From: Lentisphaeria bacterium
Lineage (GTDB): Bacteria; Verrucomicrobiota; Lentisphaeria; JABSQK01; UBA12247
Direction of reading: 5' to 3'
Length of the DNA stretch: 5,697 nt
NCBI GenBank assembly: GCA_003477185.1
Contig: DMTJ01000250.1
Location: 1 to 5,697, forward strand
Shown here: positions 5,209 to 5,697 of the stretch, piece by piece
Layout: each line of letters starts with the position of its first letter
Position numbering within the stretch: position 1 is the first letter of the stretch
Position numbers and translations under genes: made by a program
Notes under the pieces: model-generated
The model's database searches: none
Seen by the model: only the letters and a program-made list of their open reading frames with translations
Told to the model about the DNA's origin: nothing

Positions 5209-5697
5209 TCAGCCGTTCGCTTTCCCGATGCAGGCGATCCCTCGCTCGGCCCCGGCACTGCGCATACCGCACTGCAACAGCGCTCGACCCAGCCAGTGAT
5301 CGGCTGCACACTCAAGCGCATTGATGCGAATCTCGTTCTTCTCACAAAGCTCGACAAAATCTGTCAGGGTAACCAGATGGATATTCGGCGTATCGTACCA
5401 TTCAAATGGCAGGTCATCGGAGACGGGCAACTTCCCGCTGTAGAGCAATGCCAAGCGATAGCGATAGTAGGCAAAGTTGGGAAAGCTCACAATCGCACGT
5501 TGCCCAATTCGCAACATCTGCTTCATCGCGCCAAGTGCACTGTGCAACTGTTGGATGGTCTGGTTGGTCATCACGCAGTCGAACGCATCATCAGAGATCA
5601 ACTCTAGGCCGCTGTCTGCGTCTAACTGGATGGCACTCAGGCCCTTCTCCATGCAGCTGACAACCTTGCCATAGCTAAGGTCTAAACAGATTCCCGT
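5209..5697 (-). CDS. metW: MetW, methionine biosynthesis protein with SAM-methyltransferase fold (5' end beyond right edge)
   Basis: The 162 residues in the window read through to the right edge with no start, so about 35 N-terminal residues, including the glycine-rich SAM motif I, lie outside. The visible part matches MetW: MEKGLSAIQLDADSGLELI, then DDAFDCVMTNQTIQQLHSAL (the SQTLQ-like motif), RIGQRAIVSFPNFAYYRYRL, and the diagnostic LPFEWYDTPNIHLVTLTDF followed by ELCEKNEIRI. MetW usually works with MetX, the homoserine O-acyltransferase of methionine synthesis, and metX normally lies directly upstream. Here that would be beyond the right edge. The C-terminus (RALLQCGMRSAGAERGIACIGKANG) is less conserved but the length is normal. 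It is a soluble cytoplasmic protein. Confidence 0.93.
   Translation of the reverse strand, partial: TGICLDLSYGKVVSCMEKGLSAIQLDADSGLELISDDAFDCVMTNQTIQQLHSALGAMKQMLRIGQRAIVSFPNFAYYRYRLALLYSGKLPVSDDLPFEWYDTPNIHLVTLTDFVELCEKNEIRINALECAADHWLGRALLQCGMRSAGAERGIACIGKANG

Noticed and set aside
5296..5607. Plus-strand ORF of 103 codons
   Set aside because: Antisense to metW, whose WYDTPNIHL motif fixes the real coding strand.

Overview
The window looks like proteobacterial chromosome of moderately high GC. It ends in metW, a gene typical of Proteobacteria, and also carries MscS, CorA, DUF432 and DUF3859 family genes with ordinary Shine-Dalgarno starts. I cannot name the genus. No tRNA, rRNA, CRISPR array, transposase or integrase is visible.

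Left third (1-2043, minus strand): a compact membrane/ion module read right to left. It holds an N-terminally shortened CorA-type Mg2+ transporter, a DUF432 protein, and the first 181 residues of an MscS-family mechanosensitive channel that runs off the left edge. DUF432 and mscS share an ATGA stop/start overlap, which suggests translational coupling.

Middle (2045-4855): the most unusual part. Three separate relics or derivatives of genes that join a response-regulator receiver (REC) domain to a Ser/Thr protein-kinase-like domain lie close together. Two are on the minus strand and are broken by frameshifts, stop codons and deletions (3045-3807 and 2051-2558). One is on the plus strand (4091-4855), is open over 254 codons, and has lost both its phosphoacceptor Asp and the kinase catalytic residues. 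An intact DUF3859 gene with a strong ribosome binding site (2537-2986, minus) sits between the two broken copies. All three kinase parts lack the glycine-rich loop and the VAIK lysine, so none could bind ATP in the normal way. The neighbouring genes read cleanly, which argues against sequencing error as the only cause. The most economical reading is a former REC-kinase signalling cluster in decay, with one copy possibly kept as a non-catalytic REC-pseudokinase.

Right end (4856-5697): a 230-base gap, a predicted 38-residue single-pass membrane protein (5086-5202, plus), and, convergent and only 6 bases away, the 3' part of metW (minus), which continues past the right edge.
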